Shown here one piece after another: positions 50,354-57,975 of a stretch of 64,000 bases of DNA (the first letter of the stretch is position 1; every line of letters starts with the position of its first letter). A program made the translations under genes and the position numbers. Below the pieces are notes generated by a model, which was given only the letters and a program-made list of their open reading frames with translations, was not told the DNA's origin and ran no database searches. The stretch is from Oscillospiraceae bacterium (GTDB lineage Bacteria > Bacillota > Clostridia > Oscillospirales > Oscillospiraceae): NCBI GenBank assembly GCA_015067615.1, contig SVMD01000006.1, positions 1-64,000 of the forward strand, given 5' to 3'.

Positions 50354-50965
50354 TTACCCTTTGAAAAAGTATCCTTCCAGTCTGCCCAGCAGGTCCAGCA
50401 GGTAAAAGCGGATCTCATAGCCCTCTTCTCCCTCCAGAGCCCCAGTCAGAGTGTCCGGGAAGCCTGCCCCGGCGGCCACATACTCAAAGCCCTCGGAAGT
50501 GGCCGGAACGCAGAGGGTGGGAAATACTACGCACCACCAGTTTTTTCCCTGGCCTTCCCCAATAGTGATCCGCAGGGCATCATACACCCCCGCAGGCAGG
50601 GTGAAGGTATCGTAAATACGGGTGTCAAAGACTTCCTCCCGCAACGTGGCAATGGCCGTTTCATCACAGCCCAGGGCCCGGAGGGTGTCATTGGCCACCT
50701 GCTGAATTTGAGGAAGCTTCTCCCGGATGTACTGCTTTGCCAGGTCAATATCCGTAATTTTGGATAAGTCCTCAGAAATGCTCTCAATTACCGCGTCCCG
50801 GACCCGCAGTTTCACTGCCTGGTCCTCCTGAGAGTCAGACTTCGCCACCACATGGAGCCGGATCAGCTCGTCGTTCAGCTTCTGGCGGTCCGCAACCACG
50901 CCCCAGGTCCAGCAGCCTGCGCAAAAGCAGGCGCAGAGCACCACCTGTTTCAAAATTTTCCTCAT
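50354..50965 (-). CDS. spoIIR: Stage II sporulation protein R
   Basis: 203-residue signalling protein made in the forespore under sigma-F and exported to trigger SpoIIGA cleavage of pro-sigma-E in the mother cell. Signal segment MRKILKQVVLCACFCAGCWTW; family hallmark LIRLHVVAKSDSQEDQAVKLRVRDAVIE (residues 34-60) and NWWCVVFPTLC near residue 145. ATG 50965 sits directly after the T tract of the ispE terminator; an upstream sigma-F-like promoter lies inside that hairpin. Confidence 0.95.
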   Translation of the reverse strand: MRKILKQVVLCACFCAGCWTWGVVADRQKLNDELIRLHVVAKSDSQEDQAVKLRVRDAVIESISEDLSKITDIDLAKQYIREKLPQIQQVANDTLRALGCDETAIATLREEVFDTRIYDTFTLPAGVYDALRITIGEGQGKNWWCVVFPTLCVPATSEGFEYVAAGAGFPDTLTGALEGEEGYEIRFYLLDLLGRLEGYFFKG

Positions 50966-51011
50966 AAAAAACACCGTCCTTCCGGAAATACTTCCAGTAT
51001 GGACGGTGTTT
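50966..51011 (-). terminator. ispE terminator containing the spoIIR RBS
   Basis: 11-bp stem on the minus strand, AAACACCGTCC (51011-51001) with GGACGGTGTTT (50979-50969), a 21-base loop and a T tract ending at the spoIIR start codon. The 3' arm carries part of the spoIIR Shine-Dalgarno region (GGAAGGACGG). Confidence 0.75.
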
Positions 51012-51024
51012 GCCAATTTTATAC
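50996..51024 (-). promoter_or_regulatory. Sigma-F-like promoter of spoIIR
   Basis: Minus strand GTATA (51020-51024), 15-base spacer, GTCCATACT (50996-51004), matching eight of nine positions of the sigma-F -10 consensus GGNNANANT-like pattern. Predicted start near 50989. Confidence 0.6.
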
Positions 51025-51026
51025 AC

Positions 51027-51884
51027 TTAAACGGGCTTTGCGATAAAAACCTGGTAATCATGCGCTTTTAAGGCATCGGCCATAGCCTGCGCTCTCTCCA
51101 GTTCCCGAACAACCGCAAAGCAGGCGGAGCCGGAGCCGGTCATCTGGCTGCCCAGTGCACCATGGGCCCGAAAAATCGATTTGATATGGTCCAGTTCCGG
51201 ATGCTCTGCGCTCACCACAGGATCAAACACATTGTAAATGCAGCCGCAGACCTGCTGCAGATCACCGGATTCCAGTGCAGCCTCCATGGCCCGGTTATCC
51301 GGGTGATCGTAGATCTCCACGGAGTCAATTTGCCGGAACAGGGCCGGGGTGGACACGGAGAATTCCGGCTTCACCACCACGAGATAACATTCGGGCATAT
51401 CCGGAAGCTTTCTCAGCTTCTCTCCCCTTCCCTCACACATGGCGGTACCGCCCAGAACACAGAAGGGCACGTCGCTTCCTACCCGGGCGCCCAAATCCGC
51501 CAGCTCCATGACAGAAAGAGGTTCACCAAAGTGCCGGTTCAGGGCCCGCAGCACTGCCGCGGCATCGGAGCTGCCGCCGCCCATGCCCGCCTCCGAGGGG
51601 ATCCGCTTGGTCATGCGGATCTCCAGTCCCCGGGGATCCAGGTCCAGGGTTTCGCAGAAGGTCTTTGCCGCCTTCCAGGCCAGATTCCGCCCATCGCAGG
51701 GGATCCCCGGCTGGGAACAGGTAAGCTTCCAGGGTTCTCCGGTACCCACGATGATTTCCATATCATCCTGCAGCAAGATGCTCTGCATTACGGTCTGCAG
51801 CTCGTGATAACCGTCCGGCCGGACACCCAGAATGTCCAGGGTCAGATTCACCTTGGCATAGGCAGGCTCAAAAAGTGTGGTCAT
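51027..51884 (-). CDS. ispE: 4-diphosphocytidyl-2-C-methyl-D-erythritol kinase
   Basis: 285-residue GHMP kinase of the MEP isoprenoid pathway; phosphorylates CDP-methylerythritol. Motifs: AYAKVNLTLDILGVRPDGYHEL (residues 8-29), the ATP loop PSEAGMGGGSSDAAAVLR near residue 92, GSDVPFCVLGGTAMCEGRGE, and the C-terminal GSQMTGSGSACFAVV. ATG 51884 follows GGAGGAAG. Upstream of spoIIR and separated from it by a terminator. Confidence 0.97.
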   Translation of the reverse strand: MTTLFEPAYAKVNLTLDILGVRPDGYHELQTVMQSILLQDDMEIIVGTGEPWKLTCSQPGIPCDGRNLAWKAAKTFCETLDLDPRGLEIRMTKRIPSEAGMGGGSSDAAAVLRALNRHFGEPLSVMELADLGARVGSDVPFCVLGGTAMCEGRGEKLRKLPDMPECYLVVVKPEFSVSTPALFRQIDSVEIYDHPDNRAMEAALESGDLQQVCGCIYNVFDPVVSAEHPELDHIKSIFRAHGALGSQMTGSGSACFAVVRELERAQAMADALKAHDYQVFIAKPV

Positions 51885-52013
51885 AGTGCTTCCTCCAAAC
51901 GCTTTCAACTGACAAAATTATATCCGAAAAATGTAGTTATTGCAAGGTGCTGTATAAAAGATCCGGCAATGGGTATCCTATGGGCATCCAAGGAAACAAA
52001 GGGAGGTTATTTC

Positions 52014-52211
52014 ATGGATACACTTGCACTGATCATCTCCATCATCGGCTGCCTGAACTGGGGCCTTGTGGGTCTTTTCCGCTTTGACCTGGTGGCCTGG
52101 CTCTTCGGCGGCTCCGGTTCTCTGTTCAGCCGCATCGTTTACACAGTGGTGGGTCTGGCAGGTCTGTGGTGCGTATCGTTCCTGATGCGCCGAAACCGGA
52201 TTGTGGAGTAA
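52014..52211 (+). CDS. DUF378 small membrane protein
   Basis: 65-residue protein with two or three hydrophobic segments. The family signature is LIISIIGCLNWGLVGLFRFDLVAWLFGG followed by RIVYTVVGLAGLW. DUF378 proteins are widespread in spore formers and of unknown function. GGGAGG lies eight bases before the ATG. A strong terminator follows immediately. Confidence 0.92.
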   Translation: MDTLALIISIIGCLNWGLVGLFRFDLVAWLFGGSGSLFSRIVYTVVGLAGLWCVSFLMRRNRIVE

Positions 52212-52248
52212 AAAAACGGCAGTTCCGAAAACCGGAACTGCCGTTTTT
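52212..52248. terminator. Bidirectional terminator
   Basis: 15-bp stem AAAAACGGCAGTTCC/GGAACTGCCGTTTTT starting one base after the DUF378 stop. Confidence 0.92.
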
Positions 52249-52269
52249 CATTCGGTTCAAGGGGTGGGA

Positions 52270-53316
52270 TCAGGTATCCTGCTCTACGTAATCCATGTTG
52301 ATCCAGCCTTTGTTCGTGCGGCCCCAGGTGCTGTTGCCAACGGTCTTCTGCTCCAGAATGGTAACCTTCTGGCCCTTGGAATAAATACCAAGAATTCTGC
52401 CATTGGCTTCGGGGGTTTCGCGGATATTCAGGGTGGATGCGGTGATGGTGCCGGTCACTTCTGCAGGAGCCTCGGTCTCCTCAGGTTCGGTCTCCTCGGG
52501 AACGGTTTCCTCGGGATCGGTCTCCTCAGGAACAGACTCATCGGGAGCTTCCTCAGGTTCGGTAGTCTCCTCGGGAGCGGCGGTAGTCTCAGGTGCAAAG
52601 CTTACAACAACACTGCACTTCAGCTCCTGCTCGCCGCAGGTAATGGTGATCACAGCAGTACCCTCGCCGACAGCAGTAACCTTGCCCTGCTCATTGACGG
52701 TGGCAACAGCCTCGTCGCTGGAGCTGTAGACCAGTTCATCGGTGGTGTTGTCAGGCAGTGCCAGCACGTTGATCAGCCAGTTGGCGCCCTCGGATTCCAG
52801 AACGATCTCGCCGCCGCTGGTCAGAGCCAGGTTCTCGCAGGGGATCTTCAGCTCGGTGGTGTCTTCCACAGCAGCCGTGGTCTCCACAGCCGGGGGAGCG
52901 GTCTCTTCAGGACCCATGACGGTAGGCAGGAAGTACTTCACCAGGATAAAGGCGCTGACAGCCAGCAGAGCCAGAATCACCAGCACCAGCAGAATCACCA
53001 GCGGAGCATTGGATTTCTGATCATCGTCATCATCCTCGTCCTCGTCGTCATCGTCGTCATCATACTCGTCGTCATCGTCGTCATCGTCGTCGTAATCATC
53101 ATACTCATCGTCCTCGTCATCAGGAACGAGAGTCTTCTTCTGACCAGCGGACGCAAAAGGATCGGCTGCAGGAACAGCGGCGGCAGTCATTTCTTCTTCC
53201 AGAAGATCATCCGCCAGCAGTGCTGCGCTGTCGTCCTTGGAGCAGCCGCAGATGGGGCACTCATTGGCAGTATCGGGATATGCGGTACCGCAGATATCGC
53301 AAATAATCTTGCTCAT
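52270..53316 (-). CDS. Zinc-ribbon, poly-Asp, transmembrane protein with BIG2-like and SH3 domains
   Basis: 348 residues in a modular order: N-terminal zinc ribbon (CDICGTAYPDTANECPICG, residues 5-23), a linker, a run of about 50 almost purely Asp/Glu/Tyr residues (about 70-120), a transmembrane helix (LVILLVLVILALLAVSAFIL), an extracellular Thr/Glu linker, a BIG2-like domain (YSSSDEAVATVNEQGKVTAVGEGTAVITI), a long Glu/Thr/Pro linker and a C-terminal SH3 domain (STLNIRETPEANGRI). The zinc ribbon and acidic stretch face the cytoplasm. ATG 53316 with AGGAGG. Divergent from the kinase gene. Confidence 0.82.
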   Translation of the reverse strand: MSKIICDICGTAYPDTANECPICGCSKDDSAALLADDLLEEEMTAAAVPAADPFASAGQKKTLVPDDEDDEYDDYDDDDDDDDEYDDDDDDEDEDDDDDQKSNAPLVILLVLVILALLAVSAFILVKYFLPTVMGPEETAPPAVETTAAVEDTTELKIPCENLALTSGGEIVLESEGANWLINVLALPDNTTDELVYSSSDEAVATVNEQGKVTAVGEGTAVITITCGEQELKCSVVVSFAPETTAAPEETTEPEEAPDESVPEETDPEETVPEETEPEETEAPAEVTGTITASTLNIRETPEANGRILGIYSKGQKVTILEQKTVGNSTWGRTNKGWINMDYVEQDT

Positions 53317-53362
53317 ATTTTCCTCCTGTCCATGCACACGATTTGTGTACATAATTTTCTGC

Positions 53363-53391
53363 ATTATACCACCATTGAAGTCTGAATTCAA
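53363..53391 (-). promoter_or_regulatory. Promoter of the zinc-ribbon protein gene
   Basis: Minus strand TTGAAT, 17-base spacer, TATAAT. Confidence 0.65.
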
Positions 53392-53582
53392 CTACAAAAG
53401 AGTATCAATTTCACCGAAAAATATTTCATTTCTGCTTTTTTTGATTTTTCTTACACTGCTGATTCTGCTGCATACACCTGAAGAATTTGTTTTTTACTCC
53501 CGGTTATGGTCAGATTTACCCTGAATTCCGAGTCTTTTTGTGTGTAATCATTAAGATATTATGAATCTTGCATGGTCAGCGG

Positions 53583-53611
53583 TTGCTTTTTTTGTAATTT
53601 TAGTATATGAT
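53583..53611 (+). promoter_or_regulatory. Promoter of the kinase gene
   Basis: TTGCTT, 17-base spacer, TATGAT, 27 bases before the start. The rest of the 53392-53582 region is AT-rich without a gene. Confidence 0.55.
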
Positions 53612-53637
53612 ATGTACGTATAAGGAGGCGATTGACT

Positions 53638-56541
53638 TTGTCTGAACCGAAACTTATCTCCCCATTGCTGGACGGATTTTCTCTGGGCAGCGCCATCAGT
53701 GCCCATGACGGTGTCCGTTGTTATCCGGCCCTGCGGGAAAATTCCGATAAAAAGTACATCGTAAAAATAATTTCCATTCCCGCTTCCCAGGTGCAGCTGG
53801 ACGCTCTGCTGCTCACCGGAGCATACACCGCCCCCACTTCTGCCATGGAATACTTCAAGGAGCTGTCCGACGGTGTGGAAAAGGAAGCCGCATGTCTGAA
53901 GAATCTGTCCCGGCTGGAAGGCTTTCTGGCCTTTGAGGGCTGCCAGACTGTCCCCATGGAAGACAGACTGGGCTACGACGTGTATCTGCTCAGCAGCTAC
54001 CGCCAGGCTCTGGAAAAGTATGTCCACCGCAACAGCATGACCCATCTTGAGGCTGTGAATCTGGGTATCGACATCTGCAATGCCCTGTCCGCAGCCCGCC
54101 GGGCCGGATGGATCTATGTGGACCTGAAACCTTCCAATATTTTCATCTCCGATAACAAGGAGTACCGCATCGGCGATCTGGGTCTGATGGAGCTGGAAGG
54201 TCTGGACCTGGCCGCACTGCCCGCCAAATACCGCAGCGCCTACACTGCACCGGAACTGCAGGACGAGCTGAACAGCCCCAATATCACCCAGGATACCTAT
54301 GCACTGGGTCTGATCCTGTATCAGATCTTCAACAACGGTGTTCTGCCCAAGGTCCCCCATCCCACGGAGGACGAGCTGCCCGCACCCGCCAACGCCGACT
54401 ATGAGATCGCGGAGATTCTTCTCCGGGCCTGTTCCCCGGATCCCAAAAAACGCTGTGAGGATCCCGCGGATATGGGCCATGCTCTGGTGGCCTACATGCT
54501 CCGCAACGGTGTCAATGACAACCCCATCATACCTCCGGTGGCCCGGTTGGATCAATTACCGGAAGCTGCTGAACTGTCTAAGCCCCGTCAGGATGAAACT
54601 CTGCCCGGCATGAACGATGACCAGGAGCTGACCCAGGAAAATCTCAATCCGGAAATGACCCAGATGATGGAGCAGGCTGATGATCTGATCCGGCATGACC
54701 TGCCCGCCCCCCCGGTGGCTCCGGAGGGTGCCACCGTAGATAAGCTGGAGGAGGAGGTTCTGAAAGCCGCCGAAGCCAAAAAGCAGGCGCAGGCTGAGCT
54801 GCAGGCCATGCTCAGTCAGCTGGAGGAAGATCAGCAGGAGGAAACGGCCGGGGAATCCATTCCGCTGCCTGTTCCCGAAAAGGAATCCGCACCGGTAAAG
54901 CAGAAATCTTCCAAGGTCGTACAAAAAGCAGATGCAGCTGTCAAGAAGGATAACTTCTCCGATCTGAGTCATAAACGCAGGAAGGAGCGCCGGAAAGTCT
55001 GGATCACCACCACCATCCTTGTGCTGCTTCTGAGCCTGATTGGTGCCGGCGGCTTCTGGTTCTACAACAATTACTACATCCAGATGATCGACAGCCTCTC
55101 CGTTACCGGCACCGAGAACGAACTGACTGTCCGGCTGGATTCCCAGGTGGACGAGAGTCTGCTGACCATTTACTGCACCGATACCTACGGCAACACCACC
55201 CAGCAGAGTGTGCAGAACGGTCAGGCCAGCTTTACCGATCTCCTGCCGGATATGCTCTACAGAATCCGGGTGGAGATTGAGGGCTTCCACCGGCTGAACG
55301 GCTCCACCACCCATGAATACACCACCCCTGCGGAAACCAAAATCGTCAGCTATACCGCTATGACCGGTCCGGAGGACGGCAGCGTGGTTCTGAACTTCAC
55401 CGTGGATGGTCCCGACAGTGAGGAATGGACCGTCATCTGCACCGCCGAAGGTCAGGAAACTATTGAAAGCACCTTTACCGGCCACATGGCAACCGTCACC
55501 GGTCTGAGCGTGGGCAGCACCTATGAGATCCGTCTGGTCCCCTCTTCTGCGCTGTACATCACCAGCGGCGATACCCTGGAATTCACCGCTTCCAGCATCA
55601 TCATCGCAGAAAACCTTGAAATCACCACCGACGGAAACGGCAGTCTCACCATCACCTGGACCGCTCCGGAGGGTGCCCAGGCAGACAGCTGGAATGTACG
55701 CTGCTACAGCGTGGATGGTTATGATCAGCAGCTGACCACGGATCAGCTCACCGCTACCTTCGATGGTATCAGCTCCGGTTCTGCCTATACCGTAGAGATC
55801 ACGGCAGCCGGTATGACCCAGCCCGCCCGTGCAGGCATCACCGCCAATCCCATTTATCTTTCCAATATCCAGATAGCGGACAACGGCGTGTCTGAGCTGC
55901 GTGTATCCTGGGACTACTCCGGCACCGCCCCGGAGGAAGGCTGGCTGCTGCTTTACACCATCGACGGAAGTTCTCAGCCTCAGATCGTCCAGTGCCCCAC
56001 CAATTCCGGTGTCATTGAGGTCCGGGTTCCCGCCGCCACCTATGACTTTACCATTCAGGCTGCGGACGGCAGCACCGTGTTCCAGAACACCCACAGCTAC
56101 ACAACCGCCAACGCGGATATCTACCAGAATGTGCCCCAGGCCTTCTACCGGAAGGTGCATGGCCACAAGTTCTTCGTGAACATGCTGAAGACTCCCGAAA
56201 AGGAGAACTGGACCCACAATAACGTGAACAACGGCATGTACACCACCACCTTCGCCTCCGGCGACGGCGTATCCGTTCTGATGTACTTCATGATGGACTT
56301 CTATATTCGTCACGAGGACATTTCCGTCATGTACGTGATCCGGGACGAGAACGGTACCGTTCTGGCAGACTATATCGCCATGGAGCATATGGACTGGCGC
56401 GATGACCTGTGGAATGGCCCCAATTACCACTACTGTGGTCTGGATGTGCCCCTGGTTCCCACCGAGCCGGGCAAGTACAGCCTGGGCATCTATTTTAACG
56501 GTCTGGCCATGACCTCTGTGGAATTTACCATTACGGAATAA
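53638..56541 (+). CDS. Transmembrane Ser/Thr kinase-like protein with fibronectin-like ectodomains
   Basis: 967 residues. The cytoplasmic kinase domain (about residues 15-285) has an ATP-lysine candidate in KKYIVKII, catalytic loop GWIYVDLKPSNIFI (HRD replaced by YVD), DLG for DFG (IGDLGLMEL) and YTAPELQ for APE; key Asp and Asn residues are present. A basic, coiled linker (AKKQAQAELQAMLSQLEED) leads to one transmembrane helix (TTILVLLLSLIGAGGFWFY, about residue 465). Outside are four to five fibronectin-III-like beta repeats and a terminal beta domain ending SLGIYFNGLAMTSVEFT. RBS AAGGAGG favours TTG 53638 over TTG 53632. Substrates unknown. Confidence 0.85.
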   Translation: MSEPKLISPLLDGFSLGSAISAHDGVRCYPALRENSDKKYIVKIISIPASQVQLDALLLTGAYTAPTSAMEYFKELSDGVEKEAACLKNLSRLEGFLAFEGCQTVPMEDRLGYDVYLLSSYRQALEKYVHRNSMTHLEAVNLGIDICNALSAARRAGWIYVDLKPSNIFISDNKEYRIGDLGLMELEGLDLAALPAKYRSAYTAPELQDELNSPNITQDTYALGLILYQIFNNGVLPKVPHPTEDELPAPANADYEIAEILLRACSPDPKKRCEDPADMGHALVAYMLRNGVNDNPIIPPVARLDQLPEAAELSKPRQDETLPGMNDDQELTQENLNPEMTQMMEQADDLIRHDLPAPPVAPEGATVDKLEEEVLKAAEAKKQAQAELQAMLSQLEEDQQEETAGESIPLPVPEKESAPVKQKSSKVVQKADAAVKKDNFSDLSHKRRKERRKVWITTTILVLLLSLIGAGGFWFYNNYYIQMIDSLSVTGTENELTVRLDSQVDESLLTIYCTDTYGNTTQQSVQNGQASFTDLLPDMLYRIRVEIEGFHRLNGSTTHEYTTPAETKIVSYTAMTGPEDGSVVLNFTVDGPDSEEWTVICTAEGQETIESTFTGHMATVTGLSVGSTYEIRLVPSSALYITSGDTLEFTASSIIIAENLEITTDGNGSLTITWTAPEGAQADSWNVRCYSVDGYDQQLTTDQLTATFDGISSGSAYTVEITAAGMTQPARAGITANPIYLSNIQIADNGVSELRVSWDYSGTAPEEGWLLLYTIDGSSQPQIVQCPTNSGVIEVRVPAATYDFTIQAADGSTVFQNTHSYTTANADIYQNVPQAFYRKVHGHKFFVNMLKTPEKENWTHNNVNNGMYTTTFASGDGVSVLMYFMMDFYIRHEDISVMYVIRDENGTVLADYIAMEHMDWRDDLWNGPNYHYCGLDVPLVPTEPGKYSLGIYFNGLAMTSVEFTITE

Positions 56542-56550
56542 CAAGATTCG

Positions 56551-56583
56551 GTGCCGCCCGGTTTCCGGGCGGCACATTTTTTG
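56551..56583 (+). terminator. Terminator of the kinase gene
   Basis: 11-bp stem GTGCCGCCCGG/CCGGGCGGCAC followed by ATTTTTTG. Confidence 0.92.
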
Positions 56584-56644
56584 TTTTACCCCGAAAAAAC
56601 AAGGGTTTTCATTCGTCATCGAAAGCAAGAAAGGAGGGATCCCC

Positions 56645-57148
56645 TTGACAGACAGGGAGCTTGCCCGGCTGTTCCGGCAATTGCCGGACCGGGAGGCGTT
56701 TTCCGCCATTTATGAGGACATGAAGCTGCCGGTATACACGGTATGTCTGCGAATTCTTCTGCGCCGGGAGGCAGCGGAGGATGTGTGCCATGATGTATTT
56801 CTGAAGCTCTATACCACACCGCCGGATCCCTCCGTTGTGAAGATCCGGGCCTGGATCTTCCGGGTAACCCGGAACCTGGCGATCGATACCCTCCGGCGCA
56901 GTCAGTACTTACAGCAGGAGCCTCTGGAGGATTGGAACGAGCCCTGTTACCCCCAATGGGATACACGGCTGGACCTGGAAGCCGCCATTAGAAAACTGCC
57001 GGTACAGGACCGGGAGATCCTGGCGCTGCACATCCATGCCGGTCTTGGCTTTGCCCAAATCGCCCGGATCACAGGTTTATCCCTGTCCGCCGTCTACCGA
57101 AGCTACCGCAGGGCGATCCGTCAGCTGCAAATGAACCTGGAGGGATGA
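56645..57148 (+). CDS. Sigma-70 family (ECF-like) RNA polymerase sigma factor
   Basis: 167 residues with region 2 (FSAIYEDMKLPVYTVCLRILLRREAAEDVCHDVFLKLYT) and region 4 (KLPVQDREILALHIHAGLGFAQIARITGLSLSAVYRSYRRAIRQL). TTG start, seven bases after AGGAGGG. The next gene begins two bases after the stop. Unlike the pair at 16.5-18 kb, its partner is not a recognisable anti-sigma family. Confidence 0.9.
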   Translation: MTDRELARLFRQLPDREAFSAIYEDMKLPVYTVCLRILLRREAAEDVCHDVFLKLYTTPPDPSVVKIRAWIFRVTRNLAIDTLRRSQYLQQEPLEDWNEPCYPQWDTRLDLEAAIRKLPVQDREILALHIHAGLGFAQIARITGLSLSAVYRSYRRAIRQLQMNLEG

Positions 57149-57149
57149 T

Positions 57150-57932
57150 ATGAGAAGAATACCGATCTTAATCTTTACCTTACTGCTTGTCTTTTCCCTG
57201 AGTCTTCCCGTTTTTGCCGTGGAAAGCGGCGCCTATCCCACCGCCGGGGACCTTTGGGAACACTGGTGCGAAACAGAAACCATCCCGGACTTCATCACCG
57301 GCATCTGGTCCTCCGACGGCGGTACAGAAAACCTGACCTTCGGCATTATTCCCGGTCAGGCAGGTGAAGCTGGTAAAAATTTGATTCTGTCCTGGATCAT
57401 GGACGACAGCACCGTGACCTTTGTGACCCAGACCTACTCCCGGAACTACCTGTGGGCCATCATGGAGGATGTGAACACCTACTTTGACCGGGGACTTGGG
57501 TTTCTCTCCGCAGGGCCCAGCGAATACGACAATGTGGTCTATGTGGAGCTGCACATGGATTACGCGGAAAACCCTGACAGTCTGGCCGCCGTTGCGGAGC
57601 TGGAAGAAAGGTACGGCGGCGCCGTTTCCATCTCCTTTACGGACACGGAATATGTGGCCCTTCTGGCCCCCGCCGCGTCCTCTGACCCCTTTCAGCTGCT
57701 GCCGGTACCCCAAAAAGCGCCGTCTCCCCTGCCAATACTGCTGACACTGTCCATAATCATGCTTTGTCTGATCTTCCTTACGGAGCGCAGACGGCGGCTG
57801 CTGCTTATGGGCGGCGGTACCGTTCCCGTGACTTATGCGTCCGTTCGTGAGCGGATCAAAGACGCCGTTCCCAAGTATCCGGACACACTGGATGCCCGGA
57901 TTTGTGAAAGTCTGGATAAGCTGTCACAATAG
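57150..57932 (+). CDS. Exported membrane protein paired with sigma factor
   Basis: 260 residues: signal peptide (PILIFTLLLVFSLSLPVFAVE), extracellular domain of about 160 residues (LWEHWCETETIPDFITGIWS, YSRNYLWAIMEDVNTYFDR, YVELHMDYAENPDSLAAVAE), one transmembrane helix (LPILLTLSIIMLCLIFL) and a cytoplasmic tail of about 55 residues (YASVRERIKDAVPKYPDTL). No family recognised. The topology and two-base spacing suggest that the tail may bind the sigma factor; that is inference. Confidence 0.78.
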   Translation: MRRIPILIFTLLLVFSLSLPVFAVESGAYPTAGDLWEHWCETETIPDFITGIWSSDGGTENLTFGIIPGQAGEAGKNLILSWIMDDSTVTFVTQTYSRNYLWAIMEDVNTYFDRGLGFLSAGPSEYDNVVYVELHMDYAENPDSLAAVAELEERYGGAVSISFTDTEYVALLAPAASSDPFQLLPVPQKAPSPLPILLTLSIIMLCLIFLTERRRRLLLMGGGTVPVTYASVRERIKDAVPKYPDTLDARICESLDKLSQ

Positions 57933-57937
57933 CAAAG

Positions 57938-57972
57938 ATCCCCATATCTGCCTCTCCGGCAGATATGGGGAT
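57938..57972. terminator. Bidirectional terminator
   Basis: 15-bp stem ATCCCCATATCTGCC/GGCAGATATGGGGAT between convergent genes. Confidence 0.92.
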
Positions 57973-57975
57973 TTC

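Noticed and set aside
53026..53115. Microsatellite of ATC/GTC units
   Set aside because: It is the coding sequence for the poly-Asp segment of the zinc-ribbon protein and stays in frame; not a separate repeat element.
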